Shown piece after piece: positions 1 to 8,948 of a stretch of DNA of 46,915 nt (positions are counted from its first letter, which is position 1; each line of letters opens with the position of its first letter). A model generated the notes under the pieces. That model did not search any database. It was given only the letters and a program-made list of their open reading frames with translations, and was not told where the DNA came from. Location: assembly GCA_015657635.1 (NCBI GenBank), contig JACDQM010000096.1, positions 1 to 46,915 on the forward strand. Direction: 5' to 3'. The translations under genes were made by a program, and so were the position numbers. The DNA is from Roseateles sp. (GTDB taxonomy: Bacteria > Pseudomonadota > Gammaproteobacteria > Burkholderiales > Burkholderiaceae_C).

Positions 1-50
1 CCCGCGGGGCCTGTTTGTTCTTGCTTGATGCAGCGGACTGCTTCAGGCGC

Positions 51-362
51 TCACTTGGTGGCCAGAATCCACGCAGCGAGTTGCTTTGCTTCGTCGGCGC
101 TGACCTGCGGGTTGGCAGGCATGGGCACCGGGCCCCATACGCCCGAGCCGCCCTTGACGATCTTGTCAGCCAGCTTGGCGGCAGCGCCCTTGTCGCTTGC
201 ATACTTGGCTGCCACATCCTTGTAGGACGGGCCGACCAGCTTCTTGTCGACGGCATGGCAGGCCATGCAGTTCTTCTTCTGAGCCAGGTCTGCGCTGGCG
301 AAGGCGGCCGGCGCGGCCAGTGCGGTGGCCAGAGCGGCCAGTGCAAACAGGGAGGACTTCAT
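51..362 (-). CDS. Periplasmic class I c-type cytochrome (c-551/c-552-like)
   Basis: This encodes a 103-residue exported electron carrier. A signal peptide covers about residues 1-23 (Lys near the start, an Ala/Leu-rich core, cleavage near AFA-S). One haem-binding CMACH motif lies at residues 32-36. A Pro-Met-Pro segment around Met81 should give the sixth axial ligand. Size and layout fit the small monohaem c-551/c-552 family, which shuttles electrons to terminal oxidases or nitrite reductase in the periplasm. An AGGAAG ribosome site sits just upstream of the ATG. The gene is divergent from the next gene, with about 120 bases between them. The specific redox partner cannot be read from the sequence. 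Confidence 0.93.
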   Translation of the reverse strand: MKSSLFALAALATALAAPAAFASADLAQKKNCMACHAVDKKLVGPSYKDVAAKYASDKGAAAKLADKIVKGGSGVWGPVPMPANPQVSADEAKQLAAWILATK

Positions 363-485
363 GACTTCCTTTCGAGGCGGTGGACAGGGTAGGGGACAAT
401 CAGCAAACAGGCGCGTTCATTCCCAAAACGGTCAACACGATTGTACGGTTGACCTCGGTGACGCGCGGGACTGAGGAGCGGCTAG

Positions 486-731
486 ATGTGGTTCATCGCG
501 ATCGGTGTTGTGCTGGTTCTTCTGAAGCTGCTGGGCATCGCTCCAGCAGCGGAGTGGAGCTGGCTTTGGATCTTGTCGCCGTTCGGGCTGGCGGTGCTGT
601 GGTGGGCCTGGGCCGACAAGACCGGCATGACGCAGCGCAAGGCCATGAAGCGCATGGATGAACGCAAGGAAGCGCGTCGCCAGAAGGCCATGGAGGCGCT
701 GGGCCAGGGCGACAGGCAGCGCCGCAAATAA
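486..731 (+). CDS. Small Trp-rich membrane protein (TIGR04438-like)
   Basis: This 81-residue protein has two hydrophobic segments (about residues 2-20 and 26-44). They are rich in Trp (WSWLW, WWAW) and are followed by a strongly basic cytoplasmic tail with the pattern [19 protein letters not shown]. This is the layout of the small Trp-rich protein family TIGR04438, which is confined mainly to Burkholderiales and has no assigned function. It lies upstream of lgt on the same strand, with about 90 bases between them. The family name is from memory; the membrane and basic segments are visible. Confidence 0.82.
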   Translation: MWFIAIGVVLVLLKLLGIAPAAEWSWLWILSPFGLAVLWWAWADKTGMTQRKAMKRMDERKEARRQKAMEALGQGDRQRRK

Positions 732-820
732 CCACCGCTGGGCGGCATCAGGGCCGCGGCGTGCATGCCGCTGACGCCAACTATGATGCGCGCCTCTCGC
801 TCACGCTCAGGATCAACGTC

Positions 821-1624
821 ATGTGGGTTCATCCCCAGTTCGACCCCATTGCTCTGAAGATCGGTCCGCTCGCCATTCATTGGTACGGGCTGACCTATCT
901 GGCCGCGTTCGGCCTCTTCATGTTCCTGGCTAGCCGCCGCGTGGCGCAGCCCTGGAATGCCGCCGCGGGCTGGAACCGCCGCGATGTCGACGACCTGCTG
1001 TTCTTCGGCGTGCTCGGCGTGGTGCTGGGCGGGCGCCTGGGTTATGTGCTGTTCTACAAGCCCGCCTACTACCTTCAGCATCCGCTGGAAATCCTCGCCG
1101 TCTGGCAAGGCGGCATGGCCTTCCATGGGGGGCTGCTGGGCGTGATCGTCGCGATGGCCTTGTTTGCGCGTCTGCGCGGGCGCAGCTTCTTTGCCGTCAC
1201 CGACCTGATCGCACCTTGCGTCCCCACTGGCCTGGCGGCCGGGCGTCTGGGCAACTTCATCAACGGCGAACTGTGGGGCCGAGCGGCCGATCCAACCTTG
1301 CCGTGGGCGATGGTGTTTCCGCAGGCGCAGGATGGTGGCATTGCCCGCCATCCTTCGCAGCTCTACCAGTTCTTCGGCGAGGGCCTGCTGCTGTTCGTAT
1401 TGCTGTGGTTCTATACCCGCAAGCCGCGCGCGACCGGCGCGGTCTCGGGCCTGTTCCTCATCGGCTATGGCCTGCTGCGCTTTGCGGCCGAGTACTTCCG
1501 TGAGCCGGACAGTTTTCTGGGGCTGCGTGCGCTGAACCTTAGCCAGGGTCAATGGTTGAGCCTGCCAATGATCGCCGCTGGCATCGTGATCTGGGTCTTC
1601 GCCCAGCGCGCCGGAAAGCGTTGA
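821..1624 (+). CDS. lgt: Prolipoprotein diacylglyceryl transferase
   Basis: Lgt transfers diacylglycerol from phosphatidylglycerol to the lipobox Cys of prolipoproteins in the inner membrane, the first step of lipoprotein maturation. The 267-residue product has the family's multi-helix membrane topology. It also has the signature [14 protein letters not shown] at residues 141-154, an FHGG motif near residue 101, and HPSQLYQ near residues 177-183. I chose the ATG at 821 because the product then starts with [11 protein letters not shown], the usual Lgt N-terminus; the open frame extends 20 codons further upstream without family character. The exonuclease gene follows after 14 bases, so the two are probably co-transcribed. 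Confidence 0.97.
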   Translation: MWVHPQFDPIALKIGPLAIHWYGLTYLAAFGLFMFLASRRVAQPWNAAAGWNRRDVDDLLFFGVLGVVLGGRLGYVLFYKPAYYLQHPLEILAVWQGGMAFHGGLLGVIVAMALFARLRGRSFFAVTDLIAPCVPTGLAAGRLGNFINGELWGRAADPTLPWAMVFPQAQDGGIARHPSQLYQFFGEGLLLFVLLWFYTRKPRATGAVSGLFLIGYGLLRFAAEYFREPDSFLGLRALNLSQGQWLSLPMIAAGIVIWVFAQRAGKR

Positions 1625-1638
1625 GAGAGCACCAAGGC

Positions 1639-2355
1639 ATGCGACAAATCTTCTTCGACACCGAGACCACCGGCCTGCGCGCCGAAGCTGGCGACCGCAT
1701 CATCGAGATCGGCTGCCTAGAAATGGTCAATCGCCAGCTCACTGGCAACAAGCTGCACCTGTATCTGAACCCGGAGCGCCCCAGTGATCCGGATGCGATC
1801 CGCATTCACGGGCTGACTGACGAGTTTCTGGCCGACAAGCCAAAATTCGCCGAGATCGCCGACGAACTGCTGGACTTCCTGCGCGACGCGGAACTGGTGA
1901 TCCACAACGCAGCCTTTGACATCGGTTTCATGAATGCCGAGTTGAAGCGGCTCAAGCGCCCGCCGATCAACGACATTGTCGGCGGCGTGCGAGACACGCT
2001 GCTGATGGCACGCGACCTGTTCCCGGGCAAGGCCAATTCGCTCGATGCCTTGTGCAAGCGGCTTGAGGTCGACAACTCCAGCCGCACCTTGCACGGCGCC
2101 TTGCTGGATGCCGAATTGCTGGCTGAGGTCTATGTGCGCCTCACCCGCGGGCAGGACTCGCTGGTGATCGACGAGTCTTCCAGCAATGAGTCGGCAGCAC
2201 CGGGCGAGATCCAGGTCGAGGCCGTCGACTTCAGTCAGTTCGAACTGCCTGTGATCATGGCGTCCGACACAGAGTTGCTGGCTCATCAGGCGGTCTTGGC
2301 GGAGCTCGACAAGGCCAGTGGCGGCAAAAGAATCTGGCAAGAGTCTGCGGTTTGA
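1639..2355 (+). CDS. dnaQ: DnaQ-type 3'-5' exonuclease (DNA polymerase III epsilon)
   Basis: This encodes the proofreading exonuclease subunit of the replicative polymerase. The 238-residue protein has all three exonuclease motifs: ExoI DTET (residues 7-10), ExoII HNAAFD (89-94) and ExoIII HGALLDAE (152-159, with the catalytic His and Asp), so it should be active and two-metal dependent. The open frame begins far upstream inside lgt, but the ATG at 1639 places the ExoI motif directly at the N-terminus, as in the family, and is preceded by GAGAG. The length is close to E. coli DnaQ (243 residues). It sits just upstream of two tRNA-Val genes. Confidence 0.95.
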   Translation: MRQIFFDTETTGLRAEAGDRIIEIGCLEMVNRQLTGNKLHLYLNPERPSDPDAIRIHGLTDEFLADKPKFAEIADELLDFLRDAELVIHNAAFDIGFMNAELKRLKRPPINDIVGGVRDTLLMARDLFPGKANSLDALCKRLEVDNSSRTLHGALLDAELLAEVYVRLTRGQDSLVIDESSSNESAAPGEIQVEAVDFSQFELPVIMASDTELLAHQAVLAELDKASGGKRIWQESAV

Positions 2356-2357
2356 TC

Positions 2358-2385
2358 TTGCTTGCCGCAAAAGCCGTGGCATAAT
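2358..2385 (+). promoter_or_regulatory. Candidate sigma-70 promoter for the tRNA-Val pair
   Basis: TTGCTT at 2358-2363 and CATAAT at 2380-2385 are separated by 16 bases. The -10 box starts about 58 bases before the first tRNA. It lies directly after the dnaQ stop codon, where a stable-RNA promoter is needed. It was recognised by eye only. Confidence 0.5.
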
Positions 2386-2437
2386 CGCGGGCTTCCCGGT
2401 TGGTGAATCCAAGTGAGTCACCGAGGCAACCAGAACC

Positions 2438-2512
2438 GGGCGGTTAGCTCAGCGGTAGAGCACTGCCTTCACACGGCAGGGGTCGCAGGTTCGAACCCTG
2501 CACCGCCCACCA
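2438..2512 (+). tRNA. tRNA-Val (anticodon CAC), copy 1
   Basis: A 75-base tRNA including the encoded CCA. The acceptor stem GGGCGGT pairs with ACCGCCC. The anticodon stem CTGCC/GGCAG closes the loop TTCACAC, giving anticodon CAC, which reads GTG (Val). The T arm has the standard GGTTCGAACCC sequence. It is identical to the copy 43 bases downstream. Confidence 0.97.
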
Positions 2513-2555
2513 AGAGTGGTTGCCAAGATCCATGGATGTTCCCGGTCCAGTTACC

Positions 2556-2630
2556 GGGCGGTTAGCTCAGCGGTAGAGCACTGCCTTCACACGGCAGGGG
2601 TCGCAGGTTCGAACCCTGCACCGCCCACCA
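2556..2630 (+). tRNA. tRNA-Val (anticodon CAC), copy 2
   Basis: This is an exact duplicate of the tRNA at 2438-2512: same stems, anticodon CAC and encoded CCA. It is probably co-transcribed with the first copy and released by RNase processing of the 43-base spacer. A strong hairpin follows 14 bases downstream. Confidence 0.97.
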
Positions 2631-2644
2631 AGTCATGCGAGTCA

Positions 2645-2666
2645 GACGGCACCTTCGGGTGCCGTC
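2645..2666 (+). terminator. Hairpin terminating the tRNA-Val transcript
   Basis: A perfect 9-bp stem, GACGGCACC / GGTGCCGTC, closes a TTCG tetraloop. It is followed by the moderately T-containing GTCGTTTG. The position just past the second tRNA supports a terminator or 3' processing stop. The U-tract is weak, so termination efficiency is uncertain. Confidence 0.7.
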
Positions 2667-2749
2667 GTCGTTTGCGGTGTCCGAACGTCGCGCAGTCGCT
2701 TGCGCGGATCAAGCGACATGCCATGCGGACGGCTGCACAATCCGCGGCC

Positions 2750-3517
2750 ATGTCCAGCAAGACCCAGCTCGAATCCCAGCCTGCCGACTGGCTGCGCCTG
2801 TCCATACAGGGCGCGCCTGTCGGCTGGCTGAGCCCGCGTCGTGCGGCATTGGCAGCCCGCTGGCTTCCTGCTGCAGTGCTCCAGTCCGATGAGCTGAACT
2901 GGGTCAGCGATTCACCGGGCGAGCAGCTTGAGGCGGTCGCCCTTCGGCTGCGCGAACAAGGCGAAATCGGTGGCTGGCGCAACGAGGCCTATGCCTGTGA
3001 GTGTCCGGTGTCTGATCCTTGCGCTGGCTTTGGCAGTGAGTTGTTTCGCCTGGAGCGGGCTGCCTTTCGCTTCTTTGGTCTGATGAGCCGTGCTGTGCAT
3101 GTGAATGCCTGGCTGCCCGACGGTCGCATGGTCTGCGGCCGCCGTGCCTTGCACAAGGCCACCGATCCGGGGCGGCTCGACAACTGTGCCGCTGGCGGCT
3201 TGGCAGCAGGCGAGTCTTTGCTGGACTGCGCTCGGCGCGAGTTGTGGGAAGAGGCCGGCGTTCCCGCCGTGCTGTCGCAGGGCCTGCTGCCCAGCGGCGC
3301 AGTCCGCAGCCGGCGTATCGAGCCTGAGGGGCTGCATGACGAGGTGCTGCATGTCTACGCGCTTGAGCTCCCGGAAGGTTTTGAGCCCTGCAACCGTGAT
3401 GGTGAGGTCAGCGAGTTTGTCTGCCTGTCGCCGGCTCAGCTGAGTCAGCGCCTGGATGCTGGCGAATTCAGCCCGGACGCCGAGCTGGTGATCCGGCATT
3501 TCGGCCGGGAACCCTGA
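2750..3517 (+). CDS. NUDIX hydrolase (DUF4743-type)
   Basis: This 255-residue protein hydrolyses a nucleoside diphosphate linked to another moiety. A complete Nudix box spans residues 149-171: GG-x4-E, then x7, then REL-x-EE-x-G-V, with all metal-binding Glu residues present. The N-terminal half (about 115 residues with several Trp) precedes the catalytic fold and resembles the DUF4743 domain of thiamine-pyrophosphokinase-associated Nudix proteins. An in-frame ATG 27 bases upstream (2723) is an alternative start. The longer open frame cannot be used, as it runs through the second tRNA. The substrate cannot be told from sequence. Confidence 0.88.
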   Translation: MSSKTQLESQPADWLRLSIQGAPVGWLSPRRAALAARWLPAAVLQSDELNWVSDSPGEQLEAVALRLREQGEIGGWRNEAYACECPVSDPCAGFGSELFRLERAAFRFFGLMSRAVHVNAWLPDGRMVCGRRALHKATDPGRLDNCAAGGLAAGESLLDCARRELWEEAGVPAVLSQGLLPSGAVRSRRIEPEGLHDEVLHVYALELPEGFEPCNRDGEVSEFVCLSPAQLSQRLDAGEFSPDAELVIRHFGREP

Positions 3518-3588
3518 GCCGTACACGGGCGGGCGCAATGCGCATCGCGGTCGTCTGGCGCGCTTGAGTTGGCTTGCACAATGCAGTC

Positions 3589-4713
3589 ATGGATACAGTT
3601 GATGCAGTCGTTGTTGGCGCCGGAGTGGTTGGACTTGCCGTGGGGCGTGCCCTGGCACAGCGTGGCCTGGAGACCTTGGTGCTGGAGCGAGAAAACGCGA
3701 TCGGCACGGGCGTCAGCTCGCGCAACAGTGAAGTCATCCACGCCGGTATCTACTACCCCGAAGGGTCCTTGAAGGCGCGCTTGTGCGTGCGTGGCAAACA
3801 GCTGCTGTATGCGCTGTGCGAAAGCCATGGCATCGCGCATCGTCGCTGCGGCAAGCTCATCGTGGCGACGGATGCTGCGCAGCTGGCCGGTCTGAAATCA
3901 TTGGCCGATAAGGCGGCGCGCAACGGCGTGGACGATCTGCGCTGGCTTTCCGGCGAGCAGGCACGTGAGCTTGAGCCGGCACTGGCCTGCGAGGCCGCCT
4001 TGCTGTCGCCGTCCACCGGCATTGTCGACAGCCATGGCCTGATGCTGGCACTGCAGGGCGATCTCGAACGCGCGGGTGGGGCGGTCGGACTGGCGTCAAC
4101 CGTGCAAGCCATCGTGGCGAGCGCAGGGGGACATGTCTTGCGCGTGCAAAGCGAGGGCGTCGAGATGGAGCTGCAGGCGCGCATCGTGGTCAACGCAGCT
4201 GGCCTGTGGGCGCCCGCGGTGGCCGCGGCCACTGAGGGGCTGGATGCCCGGTTCGCGCCGCAGGCCCACTTCAGCAAGGGCTGCTATTTCTCGCTCGCAG
4301 GACGCGCGCCGTTCGGGCGGCTGGTGTATCCGCTGCCGCAGGACGCCTGGCTGGGCGTGCATCTGACGCTGGATCTGGGCGGGCAGGCGCGCTTCGGCCC
4401 GGATGCGCAGTGGCTGCCCGATGTTACCGACCCTGCGGCCATCGACTACCAGGTGGATGCGGCGCGTGCCGAGGCTTTCTATGCCGATGTGCGGCGCTAC
4501 TGGCCGGGCCTGCCGGACGGCGCGCTGCAGCCGGCCTACAGCGGTGTGCGGCCCAAGATCCATGGGCCGGATCAACCGGCGCCCGACTTCCGCATCGATG
4601 GCCCGGGCGCGCATGGCATCGCAGGGCTGGTGAATCTGCTCGGCATCGAGTCGCCGGGCCTCACCAGCAGCCTGGCGATTGCCGACGAGGTGCTTCAGCA
4701 GCTGGGCGTCTAG
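3589..4713 (+). CDS. FAD-dependent oxidoreductase, L-2-hydroxyglutarate oxidase-like
   Basis: This 374-residue DAO-family flavoprotein starts with the dinucleotide-binding motif GAGVVG (residues 10-15). [16 protein letters not shown] segment follows, which resembles L-2-hydroxyglutarate dehydrogenase/oxidase (LhgO). The C-terminal region contains [11 protein letters not shown] and [10 protein letters not shown], also typical of that group. It probably oxidises a 2-hydroxy acid and passes electrons to quinone or oxygen. I chose ATG 3589 over an in-frame TTG five codons earlier because it lies next to the FAD motif. The stop overlaps the convergent bpt gene by 4 bases. The exact substrate is inferred only. 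Confidence 0.85.
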   Translation: MDTVDAVVVGAGVVGLAVGRALAQRGLETLVLERENAIGTGVSSRNSEVIHAGIYYPEGSLKARLCVRGKQLLYALCESHGIAHRRCGKLIVATDAAQLAGLKSLADKAARNGVDDLRWLSGEQARELEPALACEAALLSPSTGIVDSHGLMLALQGDLERAGGAVGLASTVQAIVASAGGHVLRVQSEGVEMELQARIVVNAAGLWAPAVAAATEGLDARFAPQAHFSKGCYFSLAGRAPFGRLVYPLPQDAWLGVHLTLDLGGQARFGPDAQWLPDVTDPAAIDYQVDAARAEAFYADVRRYWPGLPDGALQPAYSGVRPKIHGPDQPAPDFRIDGPGAHGIAGLVNLLGIESPGLTSSLAIADEVLQQLGV

Positions 4714-5456
4714 GCCCCGTCCTGCTGTTCCTGCCACTGCCCGTCAATCAGCAGCTGGTGCGGGCGGAAGCGCGCCTTGTAGGCCATTTTCGGGCTCTCG
4801 GCGATCCAGTAGCCGAGGTAGAGGTGTTGAAGGCCGAGCTGGCGCGTCTGCTGGATCTGCCACAGCACGTTGTAGCTGCCGTAGCTGGCCTCGGACTCCG
4901 GCTCGTAGAAGGTGTAGACGGCAGAGAGCCCGTCGCTCAGCATGTCGAGGATGGACACCATCTTCAGCACACCAGCGCTGCCATCGGCCGCCGGCTCGCG
5001 GAACTCCACCAGGCGTGAGTTGACCCGGCTTTGCAGCAGGAACTGGGTGTACTGGTCCACGCTGTCGTGATCCATGCCACCGCCGGCATGGCGGCCGGCC
5101 TGGTAGCGCAGGTAGAGCTGGTAATGCTCTTCGCTGTAGTCCAGCCGCATCACGCGCGCCTGCAGGTCGCTGTGCTGGCGCCAGGCGCGGCGCTGGCTGC
5201 GGCTGGCCACGAAACGCGCCACCGGCACCCGCATCGGCACGCAGGCCTTGCAGCCATCGCAATAGGGGCGGTAGGTGAACAGACCGCTGCGCCGAAAGCC
5301 CGCATCGACCAGGCTGGAGTAGGCGTCGGCGTGGATCAGGTGGCTGGGCGTGGCCACCTGCGAGCGCGCCTGGCGCTCGGGCAGGTAGCTGCAGGGGTAG
5401 GGTGCTGTCGCATAGAACTGCAGCTGGGTCAGCGGTAGCTCTTTGGGATGCGTCAC
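4710..5456 (-). CDS. bpt: Aspartate/glutamate leucyltransferase
   Basis: Bpt (Ate1-like) transfers Leu from Leu-tRNA to proteins beginning with Asp or Glu, making them substrates of the ClpS/ClpAP N-degron pathway. The 248-residue length fits the family. Visible landmarks are the N-terminal [15 protein letters not shown] segment, the Cys cluster YCDGCKAC (Cys66, Cys69, Cys72), and a C-terminal acetyltransferase-like half with LYLGYWI and [10 protein letters not shown]. Its start codon overlaps the aat stop (ATGA), so the two transferases are translationally coupled. Confidence 0.96.
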   Translation of the reverse strand: MTHPKELPLTQLQFYATAPYPCSYLPERQARSQVATPSHLIHADAYSSLVDAGFRRSGLFTYRPYCDGCKACVPMRVPVARFVASRSQRRAWRQHSDLQARVMRLDYSEEHYQLYLRYQAGRHAGGGMDHDSVDQYTQFLLQSRVNSRLVEFREPAADGSAGVLKMVSILDMLSDGLSAVYTFYEPESEASYGSYNVLWQIQQTRQLGLQHLYLGYWIAESPKMAYKARFRPHQLLIDGQWQEQQDGA

Positions 5457-6241
5457 GTGGCGGTGTCTCGCTGGGTCGGGGTGGATTCAGTGCCGGATTC
5501 TGCCTGCAGATGCCGCCACAGGCCGGGGTGGAAAACCCAGGACGCCGGCGCGGCTTGTGTCACTGTGCGCGCCAGATGGGCTTCAAACACCTCACGCGGC
5601 AGCTCGAAGGCGCCCAGTGAGGCCAGATGCCCGGTGTTCTGCTGGCAGTCGATCCATTCGATGCCATGTTCGCGGCACAGGCAGACCAAGGCAGCCAGCG
5701 CGATCTTGGAGGCGTCAGTCCGGCGCATGAACATCGATTCGCCGAAGAACATGCGGCCCAGGTTGACACCGTAGAGGCCGCCAACCAGCTCGCCATCGAT
5801 CCAGGTTTCGATGCTGTGCACGACGCCCAGCCGCGCCCAGCGCAGATAGGCCGCCTGCATCTCGGGCAGGATCCAGGTGCCCGCCTGGCCCTCGCGTGGC
5901 GCATTGGCGCAAGCGGCCAGCACCTGCTGCGTCGCGCTGTCCACGCGGATCTCGCAGCCGGGTGTGGCGGCAAAGCGGGCAATCGTCTTGCGCAGCGAGC
6001 GCTGCAGCTTGAAGTGGCGCGTCTGCAGCACCATGCGCGGGTCCGGGCACCACCACAGTATGGGTTGTCCGTCGCCGTACCAGGGGAAGATGCCGCGCGA
6101 ATAGGCGGCCTGGAGACGGGCCGGGCTCAGATCGCCGCCCGCGGCCAGCAAGCCAGGGGCGTCGGAATCAGGCCCTAGCGCCTGGGCGCTGGGCGGGAAG
6201 TCGAGCGAAGCCTCGTCAAGCCAGTCAATCATCGGCTTCAT
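5453..6241 (-). CDS. aat: Leucyl/phenylalanyl-tRNA-protein transferase
   Basis: Aat attaches Leu or Phe from aminoacyl-tRNA to proteins with N-terminal Lys or Arg for ClpS-dependent degradation. The product is 262 residues from ATG 6241. Recognisable motifs are FPP near the N-terminus, [29 protein letters not shown], and the [17 protein letters not shown] core that binds the aminoacyl-tRNA 3' end. The open frame extends 12 codons upstream, but [12 protein letters not shown] is the more natural start. It forms a two-gene N-degron operon with bpt, and is divergent from the ArsC-like gene 35 bases away. Confidence 0.96.
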   Translation of the reverse strand: MKPMIDWLDEASLDFPPSAQALGPDSDAPGLLAAGGDLSPARLQAAYSRGIFPWYGDGQPILWWCPDPRMVLQTRHFKLQRSLRKTIARFAATPGCEIRVDSATQQVLAACANAPREGQAGTWILPEMQAAYLRWARLGVVHSIETWIDGELVGGLYGVNLGRMFFGESMFMRRTDASKIALAALVCLCREHGIEWIDCQQNTGHLASLGAFELPREVFEAHLARTVTQAAPASWVFHPGLWRHLQAESGTESTPTQRDTAT

Positions 6242-6276
6242 GGTAGCGTGCCGGCTCTGTCCTTTCTGATGAAGCA

Positions 6277-6624
6277 ATGATCACCGTCTACGGCATTCCC
6301 AACTGCGACACCGTCAAGCGCGCCCGCGCCTGGCTCGACGCCCATCACATGGACTACCGCTTCCATGACTACAAGAAGGCCGGCGTCCCGGTGCCTGAGC
6401 TGCAGCGCTGGCTGGGCGAACTCGGCTGGGAGAAGCTGCTCAACCGCGCCGGCACCACCTGGCGCAAGCTGGACGAGGCGAGCAAGGCTGCGGTGGTGGA
6501 CGCCGCCAGCGCGGCGGCGCTGATGCAGGCCCAGCCCAGCGTCATCAAGCGCCCGCTGGTGCAGTGGGCTGATGGCCGCCTGACGGTCGGCTTCTCGGAT
6601 GAGCTGTTCGGCGCCCAGCGCTGA
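6277..6624 (+). CDS. ArsC/Spx/MgsR-family thioredoxin-fold protein (YffB-like)
   Basis: This 115-residue protein has the ArsC-like thioredoxin fold. It opens with [14 protein letters not shown], with the single redox Cys at residue 10. It goes on with a Lys-rich YKKAG region, [12 protein letters not shown], and SVIKRPLV near residues 90-97, the Arg-containing loop of the family. These fit YffB-like members, whose role is unclear. True arsenate reductases of this fold use the same Cys, but no ars genes are nearby, so arsenic detoxification is not supported. Confidence 0.9.
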   Translation: MITVYGIPNCDTVKRARAWLDAHHMDYRFHDYKKAGVPVPELQRWLGELGWEKLLNRAGTTWRKLDEASKAAVVDAASAAALMQAQPSVIKRPLVQWADGRLTVGFSDELFGAQR

Positions 6625-6636
6625 TTGCCTGATCGC

Positions 6637-6653
6637 GGTGCATCGAATGCACC
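6637..6653. promoter_or_regulatory. Inverted repeat upstream of amt, possible activator site
   Basis: GGTGCA and TGCACC form a perfect inverted repeat around 5 bases, about 80 bases upstream of the sigma-54 -24 box. Activators of sigma-54 bind at this kind of distance. The bases resemble NtrC half-sites, but the arms are in the opposite order to the classical TGCACC...GGTGCA site. NtrC binding is therefore only a suggestion. Confidence 0.35.
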
Positions 6654-6734
6654 ATCAGAGAGCGCGGCGCAGCGCTTTGGTGCGCGCTGATGCGCAGCCA
6701 GGCAGCGCCAGGACTGTGCGCCGCGCCCCAAGCT

Positions 6735-6750
6735 GGGCATTGTTCTTGCA
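6735..6750 (+). promoter_or_regulatory. Sigma-54 (RpoN) promoter for amt
   Basis: The sequence GGGCATTGTTCTTGCA has the invariant GG (6736-6737) and GC (6748-6749) separated by exactly 10 bases. It also matches GGCA and TTGCA of the -24/-12 consensus. It lies 57 bases upstream of the chosen amt ATG. Nitrogen-controlled sigma-54 transcription is the usual mode for ammonium transporters. Confidence 0.75.
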
Positions 6751-6807
6751 AACATGGTGCGTCATTGGCCAGGGCGGTGCGCCCGGCAGTCGACCTCAAG
6801 GACCACC

Positions 6808-8010
6808 ATGGAGAATTTCAAGCAGGGCGCTGATGCGCTCTTCATCTTGCTCGGCGCCATCATGGTGCTGGCCATGCATGCAGGCTTCGCCTTTCTGGAG
6901 CTGGGTACCGTGCGCAAGAAGAACCAGGTCAATGCCCTGGTCAAGATCCTGGTGGACTTTGCGGTATCCACCGTCGCCTATTTCCTGCTCGGCTACGCGG
7001 TCGCCTATGGCACGCATTTCTTCACCGGCGCCGAGACCCTGGCGCAGAAGAATGGCTATGAGCTGGTCAAGTTCTTCTTCCTGCTGACCTTTGCAGCGGC
7101 CATCCCAGCCATCGTCTCAGGCGGCATTGCCGAGCGCGCGCGCTTCGGCCCGCAGCTGGCCGCCACGGCCGTGATCGTGGGCCTGATCTACCCGCTGTTC
7201 GAAGGCGTGGTCTGGAACCAGGGCTTCGGTTTCCAGGCCTGGCTGAAGGAGAACTTCGGCGCCGAGTTCCACGACTTTGCCGGCAGCGTGGTGGTGCATG
7301 CCGTCGGCGGCTGGATCGGCCTGGCGGCCGTGCTGCTGCTGGGCCCGCGCTACAACCGCTATCGCAAGGACGGTGGCATGAGCGCGCATCCACCCTCCAG
7401 CATTCCTTTCCTGGCGCTGGGCGCCTGGGTGCTGGCGGTGGGCTGGTTCGGCTTCAATGTGATGAGCGCGCAGACCGTGGACAAGATCTCCGGCCTGGTG
7501 GCGGTCAACTCGCTGATGGCCATGGTGGGCGGCACGCTGGTGGCCGTGCTGATGGGCCGCAACGACCCCGGCTTTGCGTACAACGGCCCGCTCGCCGGCC
7601 TGGTGGCTGTGTGCGCCGGCTCGGACCTGATGCATCCGGTGGGCGCTCTGGTGGTGGGCGGCATCGCCGGCGCCATCTTTGTGGTGATGTTCACGCTGAC
7701 GCAAAACCGCTGGAAGATCGACGATGTCTTGGGTGTGTGGCCCTTGCACGGCCTGTGCGGCGCCTGGGGTGGCATCGCCGCCGGCATCTTCGGCCAGCAG
7801 GCGCTGGGCGGCTTGGGCGGCGTCAGCTTCATGGCGCAGCTGCTGGGCACTTTGGCCGGTGTGGCCTGGGCGCTGATCGGCGGCTTTGTGGTCTACGGCT
7901 TGCTCAAGCAGTTCGTCGGTCTCAGGCTCAGCCCTGAGGAAGAGTACGAGGGCGCGGACCTCAGCATCCACAAGATCGGTGCCACGCCTGATCGCGAGGC
8001 CAGCTGGTAA
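6808..8010 (+). CDS. amt: Ammonium transporter (Amt family)
   Basis: This 400-residue inner-membrane channel for ammonium has about 11 hydrophobic segments. Both pore histidines are recognisable: VVHAVGGWIG (first His) and WPLHGLCGAWGG (second His). Other family landmarks are FAFLELGTVRKKN near the N-terminus, GGIAERARF, and NGPLAGLVAVCAG. I chose ATG 6808 because upstream codons lack family character and the start is close behind the promoter. No glnK gene is adjacent in this window, which is unusual for amtB but common for additional Amt copies. The short C-terminal tail still ends in a cytoplasmic charged segment, as needed for PII control. Confidence 0.96.
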   Translation: MENFKQGADALFILLGAIMVLAMHAGFAFLELGTVRKKNQVNALVKILVDFAVSTVAYFLLGYAVAYGTHFFTGAETLAQKNGYELVKFFFLLTFAAAIPAIVSGGIAERARFGPQLAATAVIVGLIYPLFEGVVWNQGFGFQAWLKENFGAEFHDFAGSVVVHAVGGWIGLAAVLLLGPRYNRYRKDGGMSAHPPSSIPFLALGAWVLAVGWFGFNVMSAQTVDKISGLVAVNSLMAMVGGTLVAVLMGRNDPGFAYNGPLAGLVAVCAGSDLMHPVGALVVGGIAGAIFVVMFTLTQNRWKIDDVLGVWPLHGLCGAWGGIAAGIFGQQALGGLGGVSFMAQLLGTLAGVAWALIGGFVVYGLLKQFVGLRLSPEEEYEGADLSIHKIGATPDREASW

Positions 8011-8089
8011 GCTGCCGGCCATTCCGCCCGATCGAAGCGGCGCCCGGCGCCGCTTCTTTCGTTTCAGTCTGCCGCTCTCGCTCCGCACC

Positions 8090-8794
8090 ATGTTCACAGG
8101 CATCGTCCAAGGCATAGCCACTGTCGCCGCCATCACTGACCGCCCGGGTCTGCGCAGCTTCACGCTGCAGTTCCCCAGTGGCTTCTGCCAGGGGCTGGAG
8201 ATCGGCGCCAGCGTCGCCAGCGACGGCGTGTGCCTGACGGTCACCGCGCTGAAGGGGCCGGACCAGGCCGACTTCGACGTGATGCAGCAAAGCCTGGCGC
8301 TGACCACGCTGGCCGAGCTGACGGTGGGCAGCCGCATCAATGTGGAGCGCGCGGCCAAGGACGGCGCCGAGATCGGCGGCCATCCGCTGTCAGGTCATAT
8401 CGACTTCATGGCCACGATCGCAGAGATCCGCCGCCCCGAGAACAACCATGTGATCCGCATCGCCGTGCCCGCGCCGTGGATTCGTTATGTCTTCGCCAAG
8501 GGCTATATCGCCATCAACGGCGCCAGCCTGACGGTGGCCGATGCTGACCGCCAGGCCGGCTGGTTCGAGGTCTGGCTGATCCCCGAGACGCTGCGCATGA
8601 CGACCTTCGGCGACAAGGACGTGGGCGCGAAGCTCAACATCGAGATTGAGCGCCAGACGCAGGTCTTCGTCGATACCGTGCGGGATGCGATCGAGGAGAA
8701 GCTGGGGCCGCTGTTGCCGGCGCTGGAGAAGTTGTTGGCGGGGCAGGGGCAGAGCCTGCTCGAGCTGGCGCCGCCGGACCTTGGCACGCGCTGA
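8090..8794 (+). CDS. ribE: Riboflavin synthase, alpha subunit
   Basis: The enzyme dismutates two 6,7-dimethyl-8-ribityllumazine molecules into riboflavin and a pyrimidinedione. The product (234 residues from ATG 8090) has two lumazine-binding repeats. The first begins MFTGIVQG and contains SVASDGVCLTV and the MQQSLALTTL segment. The second contains GGHPLSGHID and INGASLTV, and ends in the LIPETLRMTTFGDK segment. It is about 20 residues longer than E. coli RibC (213), the extra lying at the C-terminus after VVDTV-like VFVDTVRDAI. No other rib genes are in the window. It is convergent with the eCIS locus, with about 150 bases between and no clear terminator there. Confidence 0.95.
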   Translation: MFTGIVQGIATVAAITDRPGLRSFTLQFPSGFCQGLEIGASVASDGVCLTVTALKGPDQADFDVMQQSLALTTLAELTVGSRINVERAAKDGAEIGGHPLSGHIDFMATIAEIRRPENNHVIRIAVPAPWIRYVFAKGYIAINGASLTVADADRQAGWFEVWLIPETLRMTTFGDKDVGAKLNIEIERQTQVFVDTVRDAIEEKLGPLLPALEKLLAGQGQSLLELAPPDLGTR

Positions 8795-8948
8795 TCGGTT
8801 CCCGATGCTCGGAGCGCTGCAATGGAACGCATCAGGCAGGCGCCGCGGCGATGAAGGGCGCACTCACGCACTGCATCAAGCTGAGCCCTGGCCGTAGCGA
8901 GTTGCTATCTGGCGGTGACACAGCAAGACCAAGGCCAAGTACCGGTTT

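Noticed and set aside
6637..6653. Canonical NtrC site before amt
   Set aside because: The arms are in reverse order to the classical TGCACC...GGTGCA arrangement, so it is listed only as an inverted repeat.
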